A DNA stretch of 29,054 nucleotides from a virus: IMG/VR virus record IMGVR_UViG_3300002835_000818, positions 1 through 29,054 of that record. The stretch is one strand, 5' to 3'. The notes beneath the pieces were generated by a model. The model ran no database searches, was not told the DNA's origin, and saw nothing but the letters and a program-made list of their open reading frames with translations. Shown here one piece after another: positions 15,501 through 23,557 of the stretch (position 1 is the stretch's first letter; the number at the start of each line of letters is the position of its first letter). Both the position numbers and the translations under genes were made by a program.

Positions 15501-15508
15501 TATTTATA
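15501..15508 (-). promoter_or_regulatory. Late promoter box TATAAATA for gp4-gp48-gp53
   Basis: A perfect TATAAATA on the - strand, 28 nt upstream of the gp4 ATG. Transcription would begin near 15495 and run through gp4, gp48 and gp53 to the terminator at 13312-13336. Confidence 0.8.
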
Positions 15509-15518
15509 GAGAGAATCA

Positions 15519-16400
15519 ATGACATCTTTCACTCCATTAGCTGGTCCTAATAGTTTCCAAGGATTTAGATCCATGGTAAGTCGTCAGGCACCTGCAGCAT
15601 CTAACTTATATTGGGTTAGATTTAGGGAACCTCCTAATGTTTTTTCTGGATGGGATGAAGGCAAAGCAGCATTCAATAATGGAATTACTACTGGACCAGG
15701 TGTTGATAATGCAAGACTGTTAACTTATTACGCTACAGATGTAACTATTCCAAGCAGACAATTGACAACTGGTGATGCTAAAACAGTTGGTTCAATGTAC
15801 AGATATGTTACTGGAACAACTTATAGCGAAATAAGTATTCAATTTATTCTCCCAAGGACACTTTATACTAGAATGTTTTTTGAGAGATGGATGAATTGGG
15901 CATCTAATGATTCTACGCAAAAAGTATCTTGGTATGATGATTACACTTGCTCTTACTTGGATATATTTAAGTATGAAAGAGGTGGAATGACACCAGCTCC
16001 AACGGATTGGACTTCATACTCTTCTGTTGTATCTCCAGGAGTTGGTGGAGAAAAACCAACATTGGAAAATTACAAAGCAAATAGTGTTAAGTTTAACAGA
16101 TGTTCTGGTGTGTGGTCTCTTAAGAAAGCATTTCCATTTAACATAAGTAATATAAACTTAAATTCTGGACCTACAAATTTACTGAGTATGGAAGTATCTT
16201 TTTACTATGAAAGATATAGATTCTATACACCAGTAAATCCAAATGTTGGAGATATTAATATTCCAGTAACTCTTGGGTCAACAGGATCCAGAAGTGCTAG
16301 TACTGGAATTAGTACTGCTACTGCTCGTGGTCCAGTTGGATTGAGTGGTGCAACATCAACTGTCTTGGCATCATTAACTGGAGCAGTTGCGTACATCTAA
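15519..16400 (+). CDS. 54: Tail-tube-fold protein, probable baseplate-tail tube initiator gp54
   Basis: 293 aa (T4 gp54 is 320). The middle reads YYATDVTIPSRQLTTGDAKT, then EISIQFILPRTLYTRMFFERWM, and the end has FPFNISNINLNSGPTNLLSM followed by VSFYYERYRFY. This is the tail-tube-like sheet-plus-helix fold shared by gp19, gp48 and gp54. The divergent neighbour gp48 and the following hub genes favour gp54, on which the tube starts to polymerise; a tube-like protein such as gp19 is the alternative. A late box is 42 nt upstream. Confidence 0.6.
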   Translation: MTSFTPLAGPNSFQGFRSMVSRQAPAASNLYWVRFREPPNVFSGWDEGKAAFNNGITTGPGVDNARLLTYYATDVTIPSRQLTTGDAKTVGSMYRYVTGTTYSEISIQFILPRTLYTRMFFERWMNWASNDSTQKVSWYDDYTCSYLDIFKYERGGMTPAPTDWTSYSSVVSPGVGGEKPTLENYKANSVKFNRCSGVWSLKKAFPFNISNINLNSGPTNLLSMEVSFYYERYRFYTPVNPNVGDINIPVTLGSTGSRSASTGISTATARGPVGLSGATSTVLASLTGAVAYI

Positions 16401-16406
16401 TAAATA
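16399..16406 (+). promoter_or_regulatory. Late promoter box AATAAATA for gp26/gp51
   Basis: AATAAATA at 16399-16406, overlapping the preceding stop codon and 34 nt before the gp26 ATG. A GGAG lies 6 nt before the ATG. Confidence 0.65.
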
Positions 16407-16440
16407 ATCATACTGAAACTTTATTTCATTTGGAGATATT

Positions 16441-17154
16441 ATGCCTTTACCTAAATTAGTAGTTCCTGAATATGAATTGGAATTGCCATCAACGAAAGAA
16501 ACAATTAAGTACAGACCATTTCTAGTTAAGGAAGAGAAACTTCTTCTTACTGCTATGGAAATGGGTGGTGAAAAAGAAATGATCAATGCAATTAAAACTA
16601 TTATCAAAAATTGCACAAACTTAAAAGGACGCATTGATGATCTAGCAACATTTGATATTGAATATGTGTTCTTAAAGATCAGATCTAAATCTGTTGGTGA
16701 AGTCTCCAAAATTATGGTTACATGTCCTGACGATGGTGAAACTCAAGTTCAAGTTGATGTTCCTCTAGATCAAATCGAAGTTAAGTGGCCTGAGAAGCAT
16801 AGTAATACTATCGAACTTAACGATACTGTTGGTTTGATCATGAAGTATCCTTCTATTGATACCTTTGTTAAGTTGAATTTCACTGGTGAAAGTATTACTG
16901 TTGATAACATCTTTGAGTTGGCAGCAACATGTATTGATCAAGTATATGAAGGTGAAGAAATTTATGAGACCAAAAACTTTACTAAGAAAGAAATCAATGA
17001 GTTCCTTGAAGGAATGAAGAGTGATCAATTCCTTAAACTACAAGAGTTTTTTGCTGAGATGCCTAAACTTGAGTATGATATTGAAGTTGAAAATCCAAAT
17101 ACTGGAGTGAAGAGCACTATTAAGTTAGAAGGTCTTGGAGCTTTTTTCGAGTAG
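16441..17154 (+). CDS. 26: gp26-type baseplate hub / tail assembly protein (T4 baseplate family)
   Basis: 237 aa (T4 gp26 is 208). It begins MPLPKLVVPEYELELPST, with KYRPFLVKEEKLLLTAMEMG and later FDIEYVFLKIRSKSVGEV and VTCPDDGETQVQVDV, the pattern of the T4 baseplate (gp26) family. It is required for assembly of the central hub. The last codons are GCT TTT TTC GAG TAG and contain a T-TTT-TTC slippery heptamer, from which a -1 shift would add the gp51 frame and make a fusion of about 305 aa. Position before the tape-measure-like genes is where other phages encode frameshifted tail assembly chaperones. Confidence 0.85.
   Translation: MPLPKLVVPEYELELPSTKETIKYRPFLVKEEKLLLTAMEMGGEKEMINAIKTIIKNCTNLKGRIDDLATFDIEYVFLKIRSKSVGEVSKIMVTCPDDGETQVQVDVPLDQIEVKWPEKHSNTIELNDTVGLIMKYPSIDTFVKLNFTGESITVDNIFELAATCIDQVYEGEEIYETKNFTKKEINEFLEGMKSDQFLKLQEFFAEMPKLEYDIEVENPNTGVKSTIKLEGLGAFFE
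17142..17148 (+). other. Putative -1 ribosomal frameshift site (T TTT TTC)
   Basis: In gp26 the codons are GCT TTT TTC GAG TAG. The heptamer T-TTT-TTC allows both Phe tRNAs to slip back one base with good pairing. The -1 frame then continues CGA GTA GCC and stays open to the stop at 17355-17357. The site lies 3 nt upstream of the zero-frame TAG. No strong stimulatory hairpin is obvious just downstream. Confidence 0.7.
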
Positions 17155-17204
17155 CCCTTCTTCATAGTAGTTTAGCAAATCATCTTGAGACTAATTTTGC
17201 TTTA

Positions 17205-17357
17205 ATGCACCATCATAAGTGGTCCTTGTCTGATCTCGATAACTTAGTTCCTTGGGAAAAGGCAGTGTATGTTGATATGTTAGTTGGTCATCTGAAGAAG
17301 GAAGAAGAAAGATACAAGAAACAACAACAACAAACGCAAGGTCGAACTAGTCTCTAA
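17205..17357 (+). CDS. 51: gp51-like frame (separate start, or -1 extension of gp26)
   Basis: The frame is open from 17124 to the TAA at 17355-17357. ATG 17205 would give 50 aa (MHHHKWSLSDLDNLVPWEKA, then VYVDMLVGHLKKEEERYKK), but no ribosome-binding site precedes it, and the residues before it in frame (LLHSSLANHLETNFAL) look like real protein. It most likely is made as a -1 extension of gp26, starting at 17148, of 69 residues. The HHHKWSLSDLDNLVPWEK part matches short gp51-like proteins in related phages, as I recall them. gp51 is a hub assembly factor in T4 (249 aa there, so the relation is loose). The stop overlaps the next ATG by 1 nt. Confidence 0.6.
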   Translation: MHHHKWSLSDLDNLVPWEKAVYVDMLVGHLKKEEERYKKQQQQTQGRTSL

Positions 17358-20300
17358 TGTTATACAGCAATAAGATCAAGCCATACTCATTTATTAACCC
17401 AAATCTGATCTCTGCTCCAAGATCAGGTATGGCTTCTGCTGTAAAATCTGGAGGAAGTAGAATTGGTTCTACATTTGCAGCATCCTCCAAGAAAACTCTA
17501 CTTGGATTGAATAGACTTGGATCATCTCTAGCTTCTCTAGGAGAAACACAAAGACAGATAAGAGATGTCATCTCTATTCAATTAGTTGCATCTAAAGATG
17601 TAAAAGCACTTAAGTTAAGAAGAAAGCAATATCTAAGAGATCAACAATCAGAAAGGCAAACTGAACTTGCTGGACAAAAGAAGGGAGAAGTAGTAGATAA
17701 GGAAGAAGTTAAAAAAGAAGGTGAGAAGAAGTTATCTTGGTTAGAGAAACTTCTAGGTCCATTTAAGGGCATCGTTGAGTTTGCACTACGAACTATAATT
17801 ACTCAAGGCATTCTTAGATGGATGTCCGATCCTAAGAATGGAGAAAGACTTGAGAAGGTTGTATCTGGTCTTTCTAAATTCTTTGGATTTATATTTGGGA
17901 TCGTTAGTTGGTCTATTGGATCATTCATGTCTGGCATTAGTAATGTCTTTGGTGATGGATCCAAGGGAGGATTGTCTAGATTTGCAGAAATCTTAGGTGG
18001 ACTGGGGCAGATAATTGTAGGAATTGCTGGTCTAAAAGCAGCATCATATTTGCTCAATCCATTTAGTTTGATTGGTGATATTCTAGGTCTCCTTGATGTT
18101 ATGTCATCCAAGGATACCTCTGGCGGGGGAGATTTACCAACAGACAAACCAGGTAAACCTGGACGAGCAGAGAGGGGTGCATTAACTAAGTTTGGTAGAA
18201 ATGCTTTTGTTAAAACTCTAGGTAAGGGTGGAGCAAAATCTGCACTAACATTCTTCAAGAAAACAGTATCACCAATACTTAAAAGGATTCCGATCATTGG
18301 TGGTCTAATTGACTTCGCAATAAATGTATTTGTATTCAAGGAGTCTCCTGGAAAGGCAGCATTCAAGGCAATAGGTGCTGGTCTTTTGGGATGGATAGGT
18401 GGAGCACTTGGTAGTGTTATTCCTGGTCCTGGAACATTCGTTGGTGCTCTACTTGGAGGCATGGCAGGTGATTCTCTAGGGGGTCTTCTATATGATGCTA
18501 TCTTTGGTAAGAGTAAGAAGGATGATGAACCTGCTCTTGCTGAGGGTGGACTAGTTACAAAACCAACGAGAGCAATTATTGGTGAAAAGGGTCCAGAGAT
18601 TATTATTCCTTTAGCAATGATGGGTTCTGTTGGTGGAACTGGTCCAGTAATTTCAATATTAAGTTCTGCATTAACTGGTGCATTGTCTGCAATGGGATCC
18701 TCTGGAGAACTTGCTAAGCAGGTTATCTCTGATGATCTTGCAGAAATGCAGAAGCAAGCAGGAGGTGCTAGACCTGCACAACCTGGAGAAACTTTAGGTA
18801 AGAGTGTAGTTAAAGCAGGTGTATCCTTAGAGCAGATGCAATTGGGTGCTGGTTCTGGTGAAGTTAATGAATACATAGGAGTCAAATCTTCTTATGGGAA
18901 GAAGTCATCTAGAAATACCCTAAGAGGAGCACTTGCAAATATCTTAGGAGTATTTGAGTCAATCACTAAGAAGTCTTTTAGTACTGGTGGAGGAGGTGGA
19001 ACTGGTGGATCTGGAGGAGGTAGCGACAGTGGTGATCTTGGTCCAATAGAAGAAATTAAACCAGGTCCAATGCACACTAAAGGTGCTCAAATTGCTAAAA
19101 ACTTGATGCGTTTACTTGGCATTAAAGATTATCAGGCAGCTGGTATTGTTGGAAACCTCATTCAAGAAAGTGCTCTTGTTCCAGATAGGATACAAGGAAA
19201 ACCGCCAAACCAAGGTGGTCCACTAAAACTAGATGGCAGAACTGGTTATTCCTATCCCCAATGGACTTCTATTGATAGGCAGAAGAATTTTGCTGCATAC
19301 ATGGAGTCAAAGGGATTTGATTGGAGAAATAGAGGAGCAACTGATGAAATGGCAACGGGATTCCTAGCTAAGGAATTCAAGGGTTATATGTCTAGCGTAT
19401 TCAAGAACACGAAAGATGCAGCGGCAGCATCAAACTGGGTTCTATTTAACTATGAAAAACCAGCAGATCAGGGTGTAGGAGAGCAAAGAGAAAGATCCGC
19501 TGATTCTCAGGCAGTTCTTAATAAAATGGCAAGAGGTGGTAAGATCCCTATGGATTCTCCAGAATATAAGGAGAAGTGGAGTGGAGATGGAAGAGATGAG
19601 ATGCTGAAAAAGTTCTCTGCTGGAGGAAAGGCAATTGTTGAGGGAGCAAAGAAGATAATTGGTCAGGGAAGAGGTGTTGTAAATCAATGTGCAATTACAA
19701 CAAGAGATGCGTTAAAGGCAGCAAAACATCCTTCTGCTAAAAAACCAACAGGAATTGGAGATCTTGATACTCCAAGAGGAAGTTCTTTTAGTAAAGTATT
19801 AGATTATGCTGCATCATTTGGTGGAAGTGATATGGGAACAGTGATAAAAGATAAATCTCAAGTAATGGCAGGAGATATTTTATTGTGGAAAGCTGATAGA
19901 GATCTAGGTGGAACTTCCAATAAAGGAGCGATTACTCATGTTGGAATCGCTGCTGATGATGGATTAAAGCATCAATATGATCATAATGTTTCTAGAGGTT
20001 TTCATTACAGACCACATTGGGGTTCATCTGGTGGCACTTCATGGTTTGCTGCAATTCGTTTAGGTGGATCTGGAACAATTGGACCAGGGGAATCTACAAC
20101 AACTTCTGGTTCAAGTTCTGTTGAAGAGAAGGAGATGACTCCAGAGGAGCAATTAAAATCAATCTTCTCAAAGATGGCTTCTGATATCATGAAACTCAAT
20201 ACTGCATCATCAGAACCACAGTCAACATCTAGTTCTCCATCCCCTGCAGTTAAACCAGTTCCAAATCAAAATCAAAATTTGGATAAACTATCAGCATCTG

Positions 20301-20440
20301 CTGCTGCCTTAGAGGAAGATAACAAACCAAAAGCGTCTATTGTACCAGTACCCACTGCAATAAATAGTGGCAGTGCTTCAGCACCAGCAGCTCAACCTCC
20401 AGTAGTTCGTGCTAGAAAACCTATTACTTACGGATTCTAA
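17357..20440 (+). CDS. Tape-measure-like tail protein with phage tail lysozyme and NlpC/CHAP-type domains
   Basis: 1027 aa. The N-terminal third is Lys/Glu-rich and helical, then QGILRWMSDPKNGERL at about 150, a hydrophobic Gly/Ile-rich region (about 165-390), and GGLVTKPTRAIIGEKGPEI (about 396-414), the small motif typical of tape-measure proteins. Residues about 570-720 (KGAQIAKNLMRLLGIKDYQAAG..., GNLIQESAL with E604) match the phage tail lysozyme domain, and residues about 770-905 show C778 (NQCAITTRDAL) and H861 (ITHVGIAADD), the Cys-His pair of an NlpC/P60 or CHAP amidase. The C-terminus has PEEQLKSIFSKMASDIMKLN, shared with the next protein. It likely sits in the tail tube and opens the cell wall on injection. 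Confidence 0.8.
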   Translation: MLYSNKIKPYSFINPNLISAPRSGMASAVKSGGSRIGSTFAASSKKTLLGLNRLGSSLASLGETQRQIRDVISIQLVASKDVKALKLRRKQYLRDQQSERQTELAGQKKGEVVDKEEVKKEGEKKLSWLEKLLGPFKGIVEFALRTIITQGILRWMSDPKNGERLEKVVSGLSKFFGFIFGIVSWSIGSFMSGISNVFGDGSKGGLSRFAEILGGLGQIIVGIAGLKAASYLLNPFSLIGDILGLLDVMSSKDTSGGGDLPTDKPGKPGRAERGALTKFGRNAFVKTLGKGGAKSALTFFKKTVSPILKRIPIIGGLIDFAINVFVFKESPGKAAFKAIGAGLLGWIGGALGSVIPGPGTFVGALLGGMAGDSLGGLLYDAIFGKSKKDDEPALAEGGLVTKPTRAIIGEKGPEIIIPLAMMGSVGGTGPVISILSSALTGALSAMGSSGELAKQVISDDLAEMQKQAGGARPAQPGETLGKSVVKAGVSLEQMQLGAGSGEVNEYIGVKSSYGKKSSRNTLRGALANILGVFESITKKSFSTGGGGGTGGSGGGSDSGDLGPIEEIKPGPMHTKGAQIAKNLMRLLGIKDYQAAGIVGNLIQESALVPDRIQGKPPNQGGPLKLDGRTGYSYPQWTSIDRQKNFAAYMESKGFDWRNRGATDEMATGFLAKEFKGYMSSVFKNTKDAAAASNWVLFNYEKPADQGVGEQRERSADSQAVLNKMARGGKIPMDSPEYKEKWSGDGRDEMLKKFSAGGKAIVEGAKKIIGQGRGVVNQCAITTRDALKAAKHPSAKKPTGIGDLDTPRGSSFSKVLDYAASFGGSDMGTVIKDKSQVMAGDILLWKADRDLGGTSNKGAITHVGIAADDGLKHQYDHNVSRGFHYRPHWGSSGGTSWFAAIRLGGSGTIGPGESTTTSGSSSVEEKEMTPEEQLKSIFSKMASDIMKLNTASSEPQSTSSSPSPAVKPVPNQNQNLDKLSASAAALEEDNKPKASIVPVPTAINSGSASAPAAQPPVVRARKPITYGF

Positions 20441-20446
20441 TAAGAG

Positions 20447-23400
20447 ATGGCAATAAAAGCACCTTCAACTTCAACTAGACCTGCTCTCTATAAGATGGTA
20501 AGTTTGCCATCTTATGGTACTGCTACTGCTACAAAGGGAGCAGGAGAAAGTAAAACGATACAGTCTGGTTTTGGAGCATTTATTACTTCAATTAATAGAA
20601 TGGGTGCTACTATCAATAGTACCATAATTGTTAACCAGCAAATACTAAAGACTCTAACGGAAGATATTAAGTTAAAGTCTGATGAACTTGCAAAGATGAA
20701 GTCTGCTTTCCAAAAGGAAAAGGCAGGTAAGGATATTGACGGAACAGATGAGGGTGCTAAGAAAGAACCCTGGTGGAAAAAGGCAATGGGTGGATTTGCC
20801 AAAGCAGTTGTTCCTAACTTCTTCGAGGGTTTAGCGCAGTTAGGACAATTTTTCATCAGAGCATTTGTAGTTCAAGGTGTTCTTAGGTGGATGTCTGATC
20901 CTAAGAATGGGGAGAAGTTAGCAAAAATTGTTGGTGGATTAATAAAAATATTCTCTTGGTTGTATAAATTTGTTACTGATAATTTATTCAAGACTATTGA
21001 AGGTCTTGTTGATATGTTTGATGGTGATAAGAATATATGGGAACGAATAGTAGGATTTGGTAAATTTATTACTGGTTTTGGTGCTCTTCTTTTGGGAATG
21101 GCATTCCTCAAGAAACCAGCAATGGTTATTAGAGGATTTACTTGGGTACTTACTACTCTATATAAGAATTTATTTAAGACTAAATCAAAGTTAGCAAAGC
21201 AATCTGCTGGCGGTGCTGCAGGAGGCATCCCTACCAGAGGAGGCGGTAGAGGTCGAGGTCTTGCAACATTTGCTGCTGGCGCTGCTGCTGGTGCCTTAGC
21301 AAGTGGAATGCTTAGTGGTGGTGATTCTTCGTCAGATACATCAAATGGTTCCGCCCCAAATGAACCAATGTTGGCTGCTGGTGGTATTGCAACTAAACCA
21401 ACCTCTGCAATACTTGGTGAAAGAGGACCAGAGATTACAATGCCTCTCAGTAGGAACATGGCAATTCCTTCTGATAACGAAAAGAGAAGAAAGGATGCAG
21501 GAATTAAACCACTTTCATCTTTGGGATCTGCTGGAGCATCTTCAGATCCAAATCAAGCAAATAATTTATCTAAGTTATTCATGGCACCATTCAAGGGAAT
21601 TGGTGCTGGTATTCTTGCTAATATATCACAGGTAGTAACATCAATTGGTGGTTCAACAGGTAAGTTACTTACTCCTATATTAGGAAATCTCATAGCACCA
21701 ATCGCAAATAGTTTTGGTATTCCACCTGGAATTGTCAAAACTGTTCAGGGAAAAATGTCTTCTGGAGTTTCTGGTGGAGGTGCTTTGCCTGGAAAGAAAG
21801 AAGGATCTGATGGAATTAAGAAACTTTTTGGTAAAGCAGGTTCAGTTCCATCTGAGGAAGAAAAGAAATTTAAGAAGAGAAATGATAATTCTGTTCTTGG
21901 ATTACTTTCTGATATTCTAGGTGCATCAATTGTAATTAATAACAAACTAAAAGGTTCTGGAGATTCTTCCACAACTACAGGTTCTAGTGGCGCTGCAGCA
22001 GGAGATTCTTCTACAACTGAAACTGGTGCAGGATCTTCTGGAGGTGGTGCTGCTGGTGGTTCTACGAATACTGCTCAGGCAACTATGTCTAAAGCAGGTG
22101 GATTGCGAGAAGATGGAACTCATAAGGCAGTTACGGGTGTAACAACTGGAGAAGGTAAAACAACAAAAACTACTCCAGGGGCAGGTTTGTTGCCAGTTGA
22201 AGGTGGAGATAAGAAGTATTGGTATAATAGTTCTGGTGATGTCTTCATGTGGCAAAAACCTGGAGACCCTCTAACTGATATTACTTCATCTCAAGATAAG
22301 CAAATGTGGCAAGGTCTTGGAGGACCATTAGTTAGAGATCTTAAGGATGGTAAAGTTAAAATTCTAAAGGGAATGTTTGGTGGAGATCAAACTCCTGTCG
22401 GATATTTTAGTTATGCAATGGGAGCAATTCTCAAGGCAAGAGGTAAAAGGGGTGCAAGAGGAGGTAACTCACCAGACACATGGGAAAAACCTAAAGATGG
22501 AAAATATGGTCCAACAATAACACCAAAGAGAGCAGCAGGTGGTTGGATTAGTGGTCCTATGTCGGGTTATCCAGTATCACTCGATGGTGGTAGAAGTATT
22601 GCATTCGAGGGTCATGGAACTGAATGGGTAGGATTCAAGAAAGCTGCTGGTGGAAGAACTAATGATGCCTTTGTGGTTCCATTCAACACACCAGCAACTA
22701 GAAGTAATGGTGGACTAGTTAGTAGAAGACTTTCTGAAGCAAGAAGTGGAGGATACTCTTTACCAAGATTCTCTGCTGGTGGTGTAGTTAAGACTGAAGG
22801 TAATTGGGATACTGGACCTGGATACACAATTGGTGGAGCAACTGATCAGCAAGGAAGACCAGTTGTATTTTCTGCTGATGCCGCAAAAGCATTTGCTAAA
22901 ATGATGTCAGAATCTGGAGGAAAAGTAAAACCATCTGATGTTGCAAGTAGTAAAAGAAGTCCAGAAAAAAATAGAGCAGTAGGTGGTGCTTCTGGTTCTA
23001 AGCATATGTATGGAACTGCCATGGATATTCATGGTTCTTCCAATACATGGATTCGTAAGTATGGTTCTAAGTATGGGTGGGTAGCAAATGATTACCCAGG
23101 AAGTCATGGTGGCCACTTTGAGTTTAAGGGAGCTGGAATTACACCTGCTGATTCTCCATCTGCACCTGGAAAAAATGAAGATGGAACTTCACCTGATGTT
23201 GCAGGAGATACTGGTTCACAAGCAGAAAAGAGTCCCGAAGAACAACTCAAGTCAATCTTCTCTAAGATGTCTGATGATATCATGAGATTGAATGGTATTC
23301 CTGCAGGAGACATTGCCAAAGCAACGGAAAATGCAAAATCAGAAAAGGATAAATCCGAACAAGCACAGAGTCAGAGAATAAATAATGCAGCTGCTGCCGC

Positions 23401-23554
23401 ATTGAATAAAACAAAAAATATGAAACCAGTCGATATGAAACAAGCAATAGCGATGGAACCAATCATTCTTCCTGGTCCAGCAACATCTTTACCTATCGAG
23501 GCATTAAATCCATCAACTTCAATGATTCAATACGGTTGGAAGGTTAACATATAA
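20447..23554 (+). CDS. Second tape-measure-like tail protein, ending in an M15-type peptidase domain
   Basis: 1035 aa and a paralogue of the preceding protein: QGVLRWMSDPKNGEKL at about 144, GGIATKPTSAILGERGPEI (about 309-327) and PEEQLKSIFSKMSDDIMRLN near the end correspond to blocks in the same order in its neighbour. The hydrolase differs: SGSKHMYGTAMDIHG with H853 and D860, then GGHFEF with H890, is the HxxGxAxD...HxE pattern of M15 (VanY/D-Ala-D-Ala carboxypeptidase or L-Ala-D-Glu type) zinc peptidases. No lysozyme domain is seen. Gly/Ser-rich linkers lie at about 500-560. It starts 6 nt after the first paralogue and is followed directly by gp27. Confidence 0.8.
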   Translation: MAIKAPSTSTRPALYKMVSLPSYGTATATKGAGESKTIQSGFGAFITSINRMGATINSTIIVNQQILKTLTEDIKLKSDELAKMKSAFQKEKAGKDIDGTDEGAKKEPWWKKAMGGFAKAVVPNFFEGLAQLGQFFIRAFVVQGVLRWMSDPKNGEKLAKIVGGLIKIFSWLYKFVTDNLFKTIEGLVDMFDGDKNIWERIVGFGKFITGFGALLLGMAFLKKPAMVIRGFTWVLTTLYKNLFKTKSKLAKQSAGGAAGGIPTRGGGRGRGLATFAAGAAAGALASGMLSGGDSSSDTSNGSAPNEPMLAAGGIATKPTSAILGERGPEITMPLSRNMAIPSDNEKRRKDAGIKPLSSLGSAGASSDPNQANNLSKLFMAPFKGIGAGILANISQVVTSIGGSTGKLLTPILGNLIAPIANSFGIPPGIVKTVQGKMSSGVSGGGALPGKKEGSDGIKKLFGKAGSVPSEEEKKFKKRNDNSVLGLLSDILGASIVINNKLKGSGDSSTTTGSSGAAAGDSSTTETGAGSSGGGAAGGSTNTAQATMSKAGGLREDGTHKAVTGVTTGEGKTTKTTPGAGLLPVEGGDKKYWYNSSGDVFMWQKPGDPLTDITSSQDKQMWQGLGGPLVRDLKDGKVKILKGMFGGDQTPVGYFSYAMGAILKARGKRGARGGNSPDTWEKPKDGKYGPTITPKRAAGGWISGPMSGYPVSLDGGRSIAFEGHGTEWVGFKKAAGGRTNDAFVVPFNTPATRSNGGLVSRRLSEARSGGYSLPRFSAGGVVKTEGNWDTGPGYTIGGATDQQGRPVVFSADAAKAFAKMMSESGGKVKPSDVASSKRSPEKNRAVGGASGSKHMYGTAMDIHGSSNTWIRKYGSKYGWVANDYPGSHGGHFEFKGAGITPADSPSAPGKNEDGTSPDVAGDTGSQAEKSPEEQLKSIFSKMSDDIMRLNGIPAGDIAKATENAKSEKDKSEQAQSQRINNAAAAALNKTKNMKPVDMKQAIAMEPIILPGPATSLPIEALNPSTSMIQYGWKVNI

Positions 23555-23557
23555 AAC

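Noticed and set aside
17803-18885. 360-aa open frame on the - strand opposite the first tape-measure-like gene
   Set aside because: The product is Pro/Ser-rich with no family features and is explained by the codon pattern of the + strand gene.
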